Positions 22,423 to 31,187 of a stretch of DNA of 64,000 nt are shown here, piece after piece (positions within the stretch are counted from its first letter, which is position 1; each line of letters opens with the position of its first letter). The stretch spans positions 62,001-126,000 of the forward strand of contig URSC01000004.1 of assembly GCA_900550465.1 (NCBI GenBank), read 5' to 3'. The notes under the pieces are model-generated. The model had not been told where the DNA came from and ran no database searches. It saw only the letters and a program-made list of their open reading frames with translations. The position numbers were made by a program, and so were the translations under genes. Source of the DNA: an uncultured Alistipes sp. Its GTDB lineage: Bacteria > Bacteroidota > Bacteroidia > Bacteroidales > UBA932.

Positions 22423-24726
22423 TCAGTGCCGGGCACTCATCTCGAACTCGAGGAGGCCGCCGGCGAGTATCTGGCCGATGGTGAGTTTCAGGACGCCGTC
22501 CTCTCCGGGCTTTAACCTTGTGCCGTTGAGGCTGACGGAGCGGACGTAGCGGTTGCGGTCGGAGACTTTCGGGGCTTTTATCTCGAGGGTCCGGCCGTTT
22601 TCAAGGTTGATCTTCATGTAGGGCAGGTAGGGGGCTCCGAGGATGTACTCTCCGCTGCCGGGGCATACGGGGTAGAATCCCATGGCCGAGAATATGTACC
22701 AGGCGGACATCTGGCCGCAGTCGTCGTTGCCGCAGAGGCCGTCGATGTTGTTGCGGTACATCCGGTTCATGATCTCGCGCTGCCAGTACTGGGTCTTCCA
22801 GGGATTAGTGGTCCAGGCGTAGAGGAAGGGAATGTGGTGGCTGGGCTCGTTGCCGTGGACGTAGCCGCCGAGGATGCCTTCGCGGGTGACGTCCTCGGTG
22901 CCGGCGAAGAACTCGTCGGGCAGGTGCATGGTGAACAGGGTGTCGAGGTTAGCCTCGAACTGCTCTGCTCCGCCCATGGCCTCTATCAGGCCGGGTACGT
23001 CATGGGGCACGTAGAAGGAGTAGTTGAGGGAGTTGCCCTCGATGAAGCCCTGGCCGTGGGTGCTGAGCAGCTCGAAGTCAGTCTTGAAGGTGCCGTCCTC
23101 GTGGCGGGGACGGGCGTGGCGGGTCCCGGGGTCGAAGACGTTGCGCCAGTTGCCGGAGCGTTTCAGGTACTGCTCTGCGATGTCGGCCTGACCCGCGTCA
23201 GCCGCTGTCCGGTAGACGGTCCAGTCGTCGTAGGCGTATTCGAGGGTCACCGAGGCCGAGCTGCCGGAGGCCTCCATGGGCACGTACCCGAGGCGCATCA
23301 TCTCGCCGGTGCCCTCGTAGTAGGGTATGGAGGAGCTGTGCACCATGGCTTTCAGGGCCCGGGCCGTATCGACAGGGATGCCGGCGGCGATGGCGTCGGC
23401 GAGGACGGAGACACTGTGGTAGCCGATCATGCACCAGTTCTCGTTGGCGTTGTGGCTCCATACCGGCAGGGCTCCGTGGACGCTCTGCTCGGAGTGGGCG
23501 ATCATGGACTCGATGATGTCATGGCTGCGCTCCCGCTGGATGATGTTGTAGAGCGGGTGCAGGGCCCGGAAGGTGTCCCAGGTGGAGAAAATGGTGTAGT
23601 TCGTGAAGCCCTCCGCGCGGTGGATGTTGCCGTCCACTCCCCGGTAGAGTCCGTCCGTGTCGCAGTAGACCGAGGGGTTGATCATTGTGTGGTAGAGGGA
23701 GGTGTAGAGCATGGACAGCTGGTCCTTATTGCCCTCGGCCTCAATGACCGAGAGGGCATTGTCCCAGGCTGCCCCGGCCTCGGCCGCCACGGTCTCAAAA
23801 TCCTTCCCTGCCGCCTCCGCCTCCAGATTCCTGACCGCTCCGGCGGTGCTCACCCCCGACAGGGCGACCTTCACCTCCAGCTCCCGGCCCTCCGAGGGGT
23901 CGAATTCGAACCAGGCCGCTATCTTCCTGCCTCCGATTTCCGGGAAATTGTGCTCCAGGTCGAACTTGCGGTAGAACCCGTTGTAGAGTACCTTCCCGAA
24001 TTCCTTGTAGCCGTACTCGCGTATTGGCCTTGAAAACGATATCGCGAAATAGGTGTAGTTGGTCCGCGCCCAGCCGTTGGTGATGCGGTAGCCGGTCAGC
24101 AGGGTGTCGTTCTCGACGCGGATCTGGGCCCAGAGCACCTTGCCGTCGTAGTTGTAGATGCCGTGGATGAGGTCGAGGATGATCCGCTGCTCCGAGGCGC
24201 CCTCGGGGTAGGTGTAGCGGTGTACGCCTGTCCTCGGGGTGGCCGTCAGCTGCGCCCGTATGCCGTAGTCCTCCAGGAAGGCCTCGTAGTATCCCGGCCG
24301 GGCCACTTCCCGCTCATGTGAGTATCGGGAACGGTATCCCGCATCAGGGTCGGCCGCCGTTCCTGGCCTCAGTTTCAGCTCACCGGTGGTGGGCATCAGC
24401 AGCACGTCCCCGAGGTCCGAGTGTCCAGTCCCGCTGAAATGCGTGTGGCTGAAGCCCACTATCGTGCTGTCGCCGTACTGGTAGCCGGCGCAGTAGCGGT
24501 AGGCCTCGGGCTGATACCGTCCGTCGATGTTGTGCGGCACGGTGTCCGTGTCCGGGCTGAGCTGCACTATTCCGAAAGGATAACATGCCCCGGGAAACGT
24601 ATGCCCCATTCCGTTTGTTCCAATCATAGGATTCACCCATTTCGAGAGGCTGTCGGTCCCCGCCGCAGCCGTTCCGATAACAGTCATCGCTGTCATTGCC
24701 AGAGTACAGAAGAGTTGTCTTTTCAT
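22423..24726 (-). CDS. GH92 alpha-mannosidase
   Basis: Secreted calcium-dependent exo-alpha-mannosidase, 767 residues with a signal peptide (cleavage near GTAAA). Family hallmarks are WVNPMIGTNGMGHTFPGACYP type N-terminus, GFSHTHFSGTGHSDLGD, HGNEPSHHIPFLYAW and CGNDDCGQMSAWYIFSAMGFYP, which includes the acidic residues that act in GH92 catalysis. It would trim mannose from N-glycans or yeast mannan in the periplasm. No other mannan genes surround it; the ATPase gene is 87 bp downstream on the same strand and the UvrA-like gene is divergent. Linkage specificity (1,2, 1,3, 1,4 or 1,6) cannot be told. Confidence 0.95.
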   Translation of the reverse strand: MKRQLFCTLAMTAMTVIGTAAAGTDSLSKWVNPMIGTNGMGHTFPGACYPFGIVQLSPDTDTVPHNIDGRYQPEAYRYCAGYQYGDSTIVGFSHTHFSGTGHSDLGDVLLMPTTGELKLRPGTAADPDAGYRSRYSHEREVARPGYYEAFLEDYGIRAQLTATPRTGVHRYTYPEGASEQRIILDLIHGIYNYDGKVLWAQIRVENDTLLTGYRITNGWARTNYTYFAISFSRPIREYGYKEFGKVLYNGFYRKFDLEHNFPEIGGRKIAAWFEFDPSEGRELEVKVALSGVSTAGAVRNLEAEAAGKDFETVAAEAGAAWDNALSVIEAEGNKDQLSMLYTSLYHTMINPSVYCDTDGLYRGVDGNIHRAEGFTNYTIFSTWDTFRALHPLYNIIQRERSHDIIESMIAHSEQSVHGALPVWSHNANENWCMIGYHSVSVLADAIAAGIPVDTARALKAMVHSSSIPYYEGTGEMMRLGYVPMEASGSSASVTLEYAYDDWTVYRTAADAGQADIAEQYLKRSGNWRNVFDPGTRHARPRHEDGTFKTDFELLSTHGQGFIEGNSLNYSFYVPHDVPGLIEAMGGAEQFEANLDTLFTMHLPDEFFAGTEDVTREGILGGYVHGNEPSHHIPFLYAWTTNPWKTQYWQREIMNRMYRNNIDGLCGNDDCGQMSAWYIFSAMGFYPVCPGSGEYILGAPYLPYMKINLENGRTLEIKAPKVSDRNRYVRSVSLNGTRLKPGEDGVLKLTIGQILAGGLLEFEMSARH

Positions 24727-24751
24727 ACCGCGAATTTATGGAAAAAGTTGA

Positions 24752-24759
24752 TAAATTTG
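24752..24759 (+). promoter_or_regulatory. -7 promoter element TAAATTTG
   Basis: TAnnTTTG match 22 bp before the UvrA-like ATG, in the 54-bp divergent gap with GH92; no -33 TTTG at the right distance. Confidence 0.5.
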
Positions 24760-24780
24760 TAGGATAAATTCAAATTGACA

Positions 24781-27276
24781 ATGAAAGAAAATATTGACAG
24801 ACCGGACAGGATAGAGGTGCGCGGGGCGAGGGTGCACAATCTTAAGAATATCGATGTGGACGTGCCGCTTGGGAAGGTCGTGGGGATAGCGGGGGTGTCG
24901 GGCTCGGGCAAGAGTTCGCTGGCCCTCGGGGTGCTGTATGCGGAGGGCTCGCGGCGCTATCTCGAGTCGCTGTCGACATATACCCGCCGGAGAATGACTC
25001 AGGCGGCGCGGGCGAGCGTGGATGAGGTGCTCTACGTGCCGGCGGCCCTGGCCATGCACCAGAGGCCGGCGGTGCCGGGTATCCGCAGCACCTTCGGCAC
25101 TGGGACGGAGCTGCTCAACATGCTGCGCCTGATCTATTCGCGCCTGGCCTCACACCGCTGCCCGAACGGGCATTACGTGACACCGTCGCTCAATGTGGCG
25201 GCCGGTCTGGAACTGGTCTGCCCGGAGTGCGGGGCGCATTTCTACGCACCGTCCGCTGAGGAATTGTCCTTCAACAGCAGCGGTGCCTGTCCTGCTTGCG
25301 ACGGCACCGGAACTGTCCGCACCGTGGATGAGTCCACCCTGGTGCCGGACGAGACCCTGAGCATCGACCAGGGTGCGGTGCTGCCGTGGAATACCCTGAT
25401 GTGGTCCCTGATGACCGATGTCTGCCGGGCGATGGGAGTGCGTACGGACGTGCCTTTCAACCAGTTGACCCCGAAGGAGCGGGATATTGTCTTTCATGGA
25501 CCGGCCGAGAAGAAGCATATATTCTACCATTCGAAGAATACCAACCAGGCCGGGGAATTGGATTTTACCTACTACAATGCCGTCTATACCGTGCAGAACG
25601 CCCTTGCGAAGGTCAAGGACGAGAAGGGGATGAAGCGGGTGGAGCGGTTCCTTAGGACCGGGCCGTGTCCTGATTGCGGGGGCTCGCGTTTCTCCGAGGC
25701 CGCCCGCGCTCCTAGGGTCCGGGGCATTTCCATAGACGAGGCGTGCCGGATGAGTCTGCGGGAGCTGGTGGAATGGGTGCGCGGGGTGCCGGCTTCCCTG
25801 CCGGAGGAGATGCGTCCGATGGCTGAGAGGATCTGCGAGTCGTTCCTGGATGCTTCGGTGCGGCTGCTGGATCTGGGTGTGGGGTATCTGAGTCTGGACC
25901 GCGCTTCGTCCACGCTTTCGACCGGGGAGCGGCAGAGGATGCAGCTGGCCAGGGCGGTGCGTAACCGTACCACAGGGGTGCTCTATGTGCTGGACGAGCC
26001 GTCGATAGGGCTGCATCCGGCCAATATCGTCGGGCTGGCAGGGGTGATGAAGGACCTGATAGCCGACGGCAATTCGATAGTGCTCGTGGACCACGATGTG
26101 CAGATACTCAAGGAGTCGGACTGGATGATAGAGATGGGGCCCGGGGCCGGTTCTTCGGGCGGACAGGTGATAGCGCAGGGGACGCTGGAGGATATCGGAC
26201 GGTGTCCGGATTCGAAGATAGGCCCGTTTCTGACCGGGCTGGCAGGGGTGAGTGCCCGGAAGCGGGCGGCTGAATCCGAGATGTTTGCTTACGGACGTAT
26301 CCATATCTCGACGGCTGCGATACATACGGTGAAGCCGTTAGAGGTGGATATCCCCAAGGGGCGGCTGACCGTGGTGACCGGAGTGTCGGGCTCGGGCAAG
26401 ACGACTCTGATACTGGAGAGTCTGGTGCCGGGTTTGCAGGCGATGGTTTCGGGCGGCAAGTTGCCTGGCCACGTGCTGTCCGTACAGGCCGACGGTATCC
26501 GGCACGCCAAACTTATAGACGCAACGCCCATAGGCATCAATATCCGCTCTACCGTAGCTACATACGCCAACGTACACGACGAGCTGCGCAAGGTCTACGC
26601 CCGCACGCCCGACGCTAAGGCCGCCGGCTGGAAGGATGGGGATTTCTCCTACAATACCGGCCGTCTGCGCTGTCCTACCTGTGACGGTACTGGTGTAATC
26701 AACCTCGACGTACAGTTCCTGCCCGACGTGGACATACCCTGCCCGGACTGCCGCGGCTCCCGCTATTCCAAGGCGGCTTACCGTATCCGCCGGGAGAATT
26801 TCGAGGGAACCTATCACTCTCTTCCCGAATTGATGGCGATGGATGTCAGCGACGCTCTCGTGGCGTGCGGGGATCTCAGAACTGTGCGTCAGCGGCTTCA
26901 GGTGCTCCAGGACCTTGGCTTGGGCTATCTGACTCTCGGCGAGCAGACTCCCGGACTGTCGGGCGGCGAGGCCCAGCGTCTCAAGCTGGCCAGCGAGATG
27001 GGACGCGGCCAGGACGATTCGGTCTTCGTGTTCGACGAGCCGACCATAGGACTGCATCCTGCCGACGTACAAACCCTGCTGCAGGTCTTCCAGAGCCTGA
27101 TAGACCACGGCGCCACGGTCATCGTCATCGAGCACGACATCGATGTCATCCGCTCAGCCGACTACGTCATCGACATGGGGCCCGGCGGCGGCGAGGAAGG
27201 CGGCCGCATCGTGGCAGCCGGCACTCCTGACGACATCCGCCGCTGCCCTTCCAGTGTCACCGGCCGGTTCATCTGA
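24781..27276 (+). CDS. UvrA paralogue lacking the UvrB-binding region (UvrA2-like)
   Basis: ABC-type ATPase of 831 residues related to excinuclease subunit A. Both nucleotide-binding halves are complete: Walker A GVSGSGKSS (38-46) and GVSGSGKTT, signature motifs STGERQRMQLARA and SGGEAQRLKLASE, Walker B VLDEPSIGLHP and VFDEPTIGLHP. Cys-x-x-Cys zinc modules are seen (CPNGH/CPEC, CPAC, CPDCGGSRF, CPTC, CPDCRGSRY). Compared with canonical UvrA (about 940 residues) about 110 residues are missing between LRLIYSRLASHRCP and the first zinc module, the place where UvrA binds UvrB. So it probably does not load UvrB; such class II proteins are linked to DNA-ligand tolerance. The ATG is used rather than the TTG two codons upstream. 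Confidence 0.9.
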   Translation: MKENIDRPDRIEVRGARVHNLKNIDVDVPLGKVVGIAGVSGSGKSSLALGVLYAEGSRRYLESLSTYTRRRMTQAARASVDEVLYVPAALAMHQRPAVPGIRSTFGTGTELLNMLRLIYSRLASHRCPNGHYVTPSLNVAAGLELVCPECGAHFYAPSAEELSFNSSGACPACDGTGTVRTVDESTLVPDETLSIDQGAVLPWNTLMWSLMTDVCRAMGVRTDVPFNQLTPKERDIVFHGPAEKKHIFYHSKNTNQAGELDFTYYNAVYTVQNALAKVKDEKGMKRVERFLRTGPCPDCGGSRFSEAARAPRVRGISIDEACRMSLRELVEWVRGVPASLPEEMRPMAERICESFLDASVRLLDLGVGYLSLDRASSTLSTGERQRMQLARAVRNRTTGVLYVLDEPSIGLHPANIVGLAGVMKDLIADGNSIVLVDHDVQILKESDWMIEMGPGAGSSGGQVIAQGTLEDIGRCPDSKIGPFLTGLAGVSARKRAAESEMFAYGRIHISTAAIHTVKPLEVDIPKGRLTVVTGVSGSGKTTLILESLVPGLQAMVSGGKLPGHVLSVQADGIRHAKLIDATPIGINIRSTVATYANVHDELRKVYARTPDAKAAGWKDGDFSYNTGRLRCPTCDGTGVINLDVQFLPDVDIPCPDCRGSRYSKAAYRIRRENFEGTYHSLPELMAMDVSDALVACGDLRTVRQRLQVLQDLGLGYLTLGEQTPGLSGGEAQRLKLASEMGRGQDDSVFVFDEPTIGLHPADVQTLLQVFQSLIDHGATVIVIEHDIDVIRSADYVIDMGPGGGEEGGRIVAAGTPDDIRRCPSSVTGRFI

Positions 27277-27308
27277 TAATTTGTGTAATCTGTTTAAAGT
27301 GTTGAGGT

Positions 27309-27419
27309 ATGGAATTGAATGATAAGATTGTGACTTACCGAAAGCCGCACGGAAGAGAAGGACATGATGGTGAAGGTCGTCGTAAACCTGATAAACAAGA
27401 ACAACTAAGGGATGCGTGA
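27309..27419 (+). CDS. Possible 36-residue small ORF
   Basis: In the 375-bp gap after the UvrA-like gene an ATG opens a 36-codon frame for a very polar peptide, starting MELNDKIVTYRKPHGREG and ending KQEQLRDA. A weak GAGG lies 3 nt before the ATG. No homology recognised; it may be chance or a gene remnant. The remainder of the gap holds the second 174-bp inverted-repeat element. Confidence 0.15.
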   Translation: MELNDKIVTYRKPHGREGHDGEGRRKPDKQEQLRDA

Positions 27420-27426
27420 TGGCCTG

Positions 27427-27600
27427 GCAACGGTAAGTACTGCAGCGGCTTCGTTTTGTAATGCTTCGATAGACAGGCCTTTACAAATGCAACGAGTGCT
27501 TTTCGGATATTTTTGACACTTCCGAAAGCACACGCTCTAATTGTAACTTGATGATTTAAAGATAATTGCATTTTTAGGCCGCTTCTCTGCTTGCCGTTAC
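27427..27600. mobile_element. 174-bp MITE-like element, copy 2
   Basis: Ends GCAACGGTAAG...CTTGCCGTTAC match those of the element at 15229-15401 with one change in each arm that keeps the arms complementary at that site (C/G in place of T/A). The centre has a strong hairpin, GTGCTTTTCGGA...TCCGAAAGCAC. The right end is followed within 25 bp by the promoter of the GT2 gene. Confidence 0.7.
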
Positions 27601-27624
27601 GCAAATTCACATGAAAACATTTAC

Positions 27625-27632
27625 TATCTTTG
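27625..27632 (+). promoter_or_regulatory. -7 promoter element TATCTTTG of the GT2 gene
   Basis: TAnnTTTG match 20 bp before the start codon; the DNA 20 bp upstream of it belongs to the inverted-repeat element and lacks TTTG. Confidence 0.5.
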
Positions 27633-27651
27633 AGAGGCTAATCAGAAAGAT

Positions 27652-28968
27652 ATGGAAATAATTGACAGAGACAATGGATATGTTCTGCTGCGGGTGGGGC
27701 CGGAGCGGGAAATGTATGATGCCCGGGAGGCCGGCGGAAGGCTGCTGGAGGAGGCTGCTCGGGCCGGGGCGGTGATGGTGTACTGTGACTACTGGCTGCG
27801 GACGTCGGACGGCCGGCGGAAGGACAATCCGGTCAATGACTGTCAGCCGGGCAGTGTGCGGGAGGACTTCGACTTCGGGGCGATAGTGGCTGTGAATGAG
27901 GCTCTGATGCGGAAATGGGAACAGGAGACGGCGGAGGACAATGCAGGAGACGGCACGGTGCTGAAATACGGCCGGTGGTATTCGCTGAGGCTCTTCCTCT
28001 CGCGGCACGGAGCGCTGGTGCATCTGCCGCAGACGCTCTACGGGGTGGACGAGGTGGATGCGAGGGCTTCGGGGCAGAAGCAGTTCGACTATGTGGACCC
28101 GCGGAACCGGGAGGCGCAGATAGAGATGGAGGCCATCTTCACGGACCATTTAAGGAAAATAGGGGCGTGGCTGCCGCAGCGGACGCGGACGGTCGGGGAG
28201 GATGACGCCTCCTATGCCGTAGAGGCCTCGGTCGTCATCCCCGTGCTCAACCGTGCGGCCACGATCCAGGACGCGCTCCGCTCGGCACTCTCGCAGCAGA
28301 CGGATTTCCTGTTCAATGTCATAGTGATAGACAATTATTCCACCGACGGAACATCGGAAAGGATAGATGAACTTGCCTCGTCCGACAGCCGGGTGATTCA
28401 CCTTATCCCGGAGGAGAGCGGTCTGGGCATCGGCGGCTGCTGGAACGCCGGCATCAGCCATCCGGCTTGCGGACGCTATGCCGTGCAGCTCGACAGCGAC
28501 GACATGTATAGCGGGCCCGATACCCTGCAGCGGATTGTGGAAGTGTTCCGCCGCGAGCGGTGCGCCGTGGTCATCGGCAGCTACATGATGACTGACTTCG
28601 ACCTGCGGCCCATACCGCCAGGCATCATCGACCACCGCGAGTGGACCGACTCCAACGGCCACAACAACGCCTTGCGCATCAACGGCCTCGGTGCTCCCCG
28701 CGCCTTCCACGCCGCTACCCTGCGCTCGGCCGGCGGCTTCGAGAACGTCTCCTACGGCGAGGACTACGGCGTAGTGCTCCGCCTGACCCGTGAGTACCGC
28801 CTCTGCCGCATCTACGCCCCGGTATACAGCTGCCGCCGCTGGGGCGGAAACTCCGACGCCGCCCTGGACATCTCCAGGATCAACGCCCACAACGCCTACA
28901 AGGACTCCCTCCGCACCCGCGAGCTCCTCGCCCGCCAGCAGATGAATAACGGCCGACTTGGTGAATGA
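27652..28968 (+). CDS. Family 2 glycosyltransferase with N-terminal extension
   Basis: 438-residue cytoplasmic glycosyltransferase. The GT-A domain of family 2 starts near residue 188 (EASVVIPVLNRAATIQDAL), with the nucleotide-sugar loop IVIDNYSTDGTSE, the metal-binding QLDSDDMYSG, and the acceptor-side GGFENVSYGEDYGVVLRL. The first ~185 residues resemble a second, degenerate GT-A half (VMVYCDYWLRTSDGRR...) that lacks an obvious DxD catalytic motif in the right setting. It is isolated, with no other polysaccharide genes adjacent. The last codons and the TGA stop lie within the first unit of a 23-bp tandem repeat, so the natural C-terminus may have been altered by repeat growth. Confidence 0.85.
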   Translation: MEIIDRDNGYVLLRVGPEREMYDAREAGGRLLEEAARAGAVMVYCDYWLRTSDGRRKDNPVNDCQPGSVREDFDFGAIVAVNEALMRKWEQETAEDNAGDGTVLKYGRWYSLRLFLSRHGALVHLPQTLYGVDEVDARASGQKQFDYVDPRNREAQIEMEAIFTDHLRKIGAWLPQRTRTVGEDDASYAVEASVVIPVLNRAATIQDALRSALSQQTDFLFNVIVIDNYSTDGTSERIDELASSDSRVIHLIPEESGLGIGGCWNAGISHPACGRYAVQLDSDDMYSGPDTLQRIVEVFRRERCAVVIGSYMMTDFDLRPIPPGIIDHREWTDSNGHNNALRINGLGAPRAFHAATLRSAGGFENVSYGEDYGVVLRLTREYRLCRIYAPVYSCRRWGGNSDAALDISRINAHNAYKDSLRTRELLARQQMNNGRLGE

Positions 28969-29083
28969 AAACAGTCCAACTTGGTGAATGAAAACAGTCC
29001 AACTTGGTGAATGAAAACAGTCCAACTTGGTGAATGAAAACAGTCCAACTTGGTGAATGAAAACAGTCCAACTTGGTGAATAA
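28956..29083. repeat. 23-bp tandem repeat, six units
   Basis: Unit ACTTGGTGAATGAAAACAGTCCA (23 bp) begins at 28956, 28979, 29002, 29025, 29048 and 29071; the last unit is cut short after TGAAT. Copies are nearly identical, indicating recent expansion. Each junction forms CCAACTTGG, a short palindrome. The array starts inside the GT2 coding region and ends 36 bp before the ATPase promoter element. Confidence 0.95.
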
Positions 29084-29118
29084 GTCTTCGTAAATTATTT
29101 TATTTCAATATTTAGTGT

Positions 29119-29126
29119 TATATTTG
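29119..29126 (+). promoter_or_regulatory. -7 promoter element TATATTTG of ATPase gene
   Basis: Match to TAnnTTTG 22 bp before the ATG. It lies inside the frame of a longer possible ORF, so the ATG at 29148 is the better start. Confidence 0.55.
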
Positions 29127-29147
29127 CAAAAGTCAAAAATAACGCTG

Positions 29148-30431
29148 ATGGAAGAGCCTATTACATACAGAAAACGAATTGCCGACAAGCTTCTCAGTGA
29201 ACAATTGGAGGCATCGGGAGCTGTACTGATTCAAGGTCCGAAGTGGTGCGGCAAGACTACGACGGCAGAGCAGCAGGCCGGAAGCATTATTTATATGGAC
29301 GAGCCGAAAAACCGTCAGGCAAATCTTATATTAGCGGAGACGGATCCTCAGGTACTGCTTCAAGGAGCAGTTCCGAGGGTGATCGACGAGTGGCAGCTGG
29401 CACCGTCATTGTGGGATACTGTCAGATTCGAGACCAGCCACAGACGGTCTCCCGGGCAGTTTATCCTGACAGGTTCTGCTGTTCCTCCGGATTTATCAGA
29501 ACAGACGCATTCCGGCATAGGCAGGATAGCAAGACTTACCATGCGGACAATGAGTCTTTGGGAGTCCGGAGAGTCAAACGGCAGTGTGCGTCTTGAGTCT
29601 ATGTTTTCTGGAGAATTTGTTCCGGCCTCTGCTGAAAATATGTCTTTGGAGTCACTGGCATTCTTGATATGCAGGGGCGGATGGCCGGGCTCGCTGGATC
29701 TTTCAAGGAAAGCTGCATTGCGACAGGCGTTGAACTATGCTGACGCTGTGTGTGAAAGCGATATCTCAAGAGTGGACGATGTCTGCAGGGATGCGGATTT
29801 TGCGCGTAGACTGATGCGCTCCTATGCCAGGCATCAAGGCCAGCAGGTGCCGTTGAGTACGATATATGCGGATCTGTCGGGCAACCGTGCCGGAAGCATG
29901 ACGGAAGACACCATTGCATCTTATTTACGCGCACTCAGGAAGATATTTGTGATAGAGGATCTTCCTGCTTGGAATCCCAATCTGAGATCCAAAACGGCTA
30001 TCCGCACTTCTGATACAAGGTATTTTGCTGATCCGTCCATAGCAGCGGCCTCTGTCGGTACGGGACCTGAGGACTTGCTTGCAGATCTGAATACCCTCGG
30101 GTTGTTTTTCGAGACAATGGCTGTACGCGACCTCCGTGTTTATGCAGAGGCTCTTGACGGCAAACTGTACCATTATCGTGACAAGACCGGACTTGAATGT
30201 GATGCAGTCATTCATCTTCGTAACGGCCGTTACGGTCTGATTGAGATCAAACTCGGAGGAGATACTCTTATAGAGTCCGGTGCCAGGACATTGCTGAAAC
30301 TTGCAGGTAAGATTGACACTGAGGCCATGAGTGCCCCGTCCTTCCTTATGGTTCTTACTGGCACCGGTCAGTATGCTTATCGCCGCAGCGATGGAGTCTG
30401 TGTTGTCCCTATCAGTTGTCTGCGGGTGTGA
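29148..30431 (+). CDS. AAA_14 / DUF4143 ATPase, second copy
   Basis: 427-residue P-loop ATPase. Walker A is GPKWCGKTTT (about 30-39), Walker B is RVIDEWQLAP, sensor FILTGSAVPPD, then the DUF4143 domain with the nuclease-like 'YHYRDKTGLECDAVIH...YGLIEIKLGG' block near residues 350-390, which keeps the D...ExK spacing of PD-(D/E)xK enzymes. This subfamily (GPKWCGKT) differs from the one at 21064 (GVRQAGKS). It is preceded by six 23-bp repeats and abuts the SIMPL gene end to end (convergent, no gap). Function unknown; an accessory or defence role is only a hypothesis. Confidence 0.87.
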   Translation: MEEPITYRKRIADKLLSEQLEASGAVLIQGPKWCGKTTTAEQQAGSIIYMDEPKNRQANLILAETDPQVLLQGAVPRVIDEWQLAPSLWDTVRFETSHRRSPGQFILTGSAVPPDLSEQTHSGIGRIARLTMRTMSLWESGESNGSVRLESMFSGEFVPASAENMSLESLAFLICRGGWPGSLDLSRKAALRQALNYADAVCESDISRVDDVCRDADFARRLMRSYARHQGQQVPLSTIYADLSGNRAGSMTEDTIASYLRALRKIFVIEDLPAWNPNLRSKTAIRTSDTRYFADPSIAAASVGTGPEDLLADLNTLGLFFETMAVRDLRVYAEALDGKLYHYRDKTGLECDAVIHLRNGRYGLIEIKLGGDTLIESGARTLLKLAGKIDTEAMSAPSFLMVLTGTGQYAYRRSDGVCVVPISCLRV

Positions 30432-31187
30432 TTACCAGCCTTTGAGGGCGAAGCGGCAGGTGACCGAGTAGGTGTACTTGATGGTGCGGAAGGCGTCGGA
30501 GGCGGAGGCTGCCGGGGCGGCTTCGGCTGAGCCGAGTGCGGCTCCGTCCATGCGGAGCTTGCTGTTCTGGACGACCGTGTAGTGGTCTGTTCCGCCGCCG
30601 TGCTCTACGATGCTGAGGACTTTCCCGATTTTCTCACCGAGGGCCTCCGCCATGTATCCGGCTTTGTCCTTAGCGGCCAGCAGCGCGTCTTTCTTGCCCT
30701 GCTCGTGGTATTTGAGGATGTCCTTGTTGCTCATTTCCCCGATACGCATGGAACTTACTCCCTTAGTGTCTATGACGGAGATGATCCTGTCTATCATCGT
30801 GAAATCGTGCAGGGTGATGTCCAGATTCTTGCCGATGAGGAAATCCAGGCCCCGCTCCCTCCAGTAATCGCCCACGTCCTGGGTGCGGATGTCGTTGTCG
30901 GTGATGCCGATGGAGTGAAGGGCTTCGCGCATCTGCGACTCGATGTCCTCGATACGGACTTTTGTCCTGTATTCCTCGGGTTTGGAGACTCCGTCGAATT
31001 CCTCCTCGAAATATTCCTTGATGCCGATTACAAAATGTATCTCGTCCGGAATAATCTCTACCTCGGAGGTGCCGGTGACCTCGATATAGCGGAATTTGTC
31101 TTTATATGGAGCATCCTGGGCATTCATCAGGCCGCAGGAAAGAACTGTGGCGGCAGCCGCCGCAATAATAAATGAAACAGCTTTCAT
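30432..31187 (-). CDS. SIMPL-domain (DUF541) exported protein
   Basis: 251-residue periplasmic or lipid-anchored protein of the SIMPL/DUF541 family (BP26/OMP28 type), whose members form ring oligomers and have been linked to oxidative stress; precise role unknown. The signal peptide contains LSCGLMNA, giving either a lipobox (VLSC) or cleavage at NAQ. Family blocks are IEVTGTSEVEIIPDEIHF, LDITLHDFTMIDRIISVIDTKGV and KDALLAAKDKAGYMAEALGEKIGKVLSI. It lies 57 bp downstream of the AlaX gene on the same strand, and a 49-bp hairpin covers the start codon, which may limit translation from the operon messenger. Confidence 0.85.
   Translation of the reverse strand: MKAVSFIIAAAAATVLSCGLMNAQDAPYKDKFRYIEVTGTSEVEIIPDEIHFVIGIKEYFEEEFDGVSKPEEYRTKVRIEDIESQMREALHSIGITDNDIRTQDVGDYWRERGLDFLIGKNLDITLHDFTMIDRIISVIDTKGVSSMRIGEMSNKDILKYHEQGKKDALLAAKDKAGYMAEALGEKIGKVLSIVEHGGGTDHYTVVQNSKLRMDGAALGSAEAAPAASASDAFRTIKYTYSVTCRFALKGW

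Noticed and set aside
22834..24033. 399-residue Val/Gly-rich plus-strand frame opposite GH92
   Set aside because: Typical antisense shadow in high-GC coding sequence; all GH92 motifs are on the minus strand.
28956..29083. Plasmid- or phage-type replication origin (iterons)
   Set aside because: No Rep, DnaA boxes or phage genes nearby; a tandem repeat alone does not support an origin.
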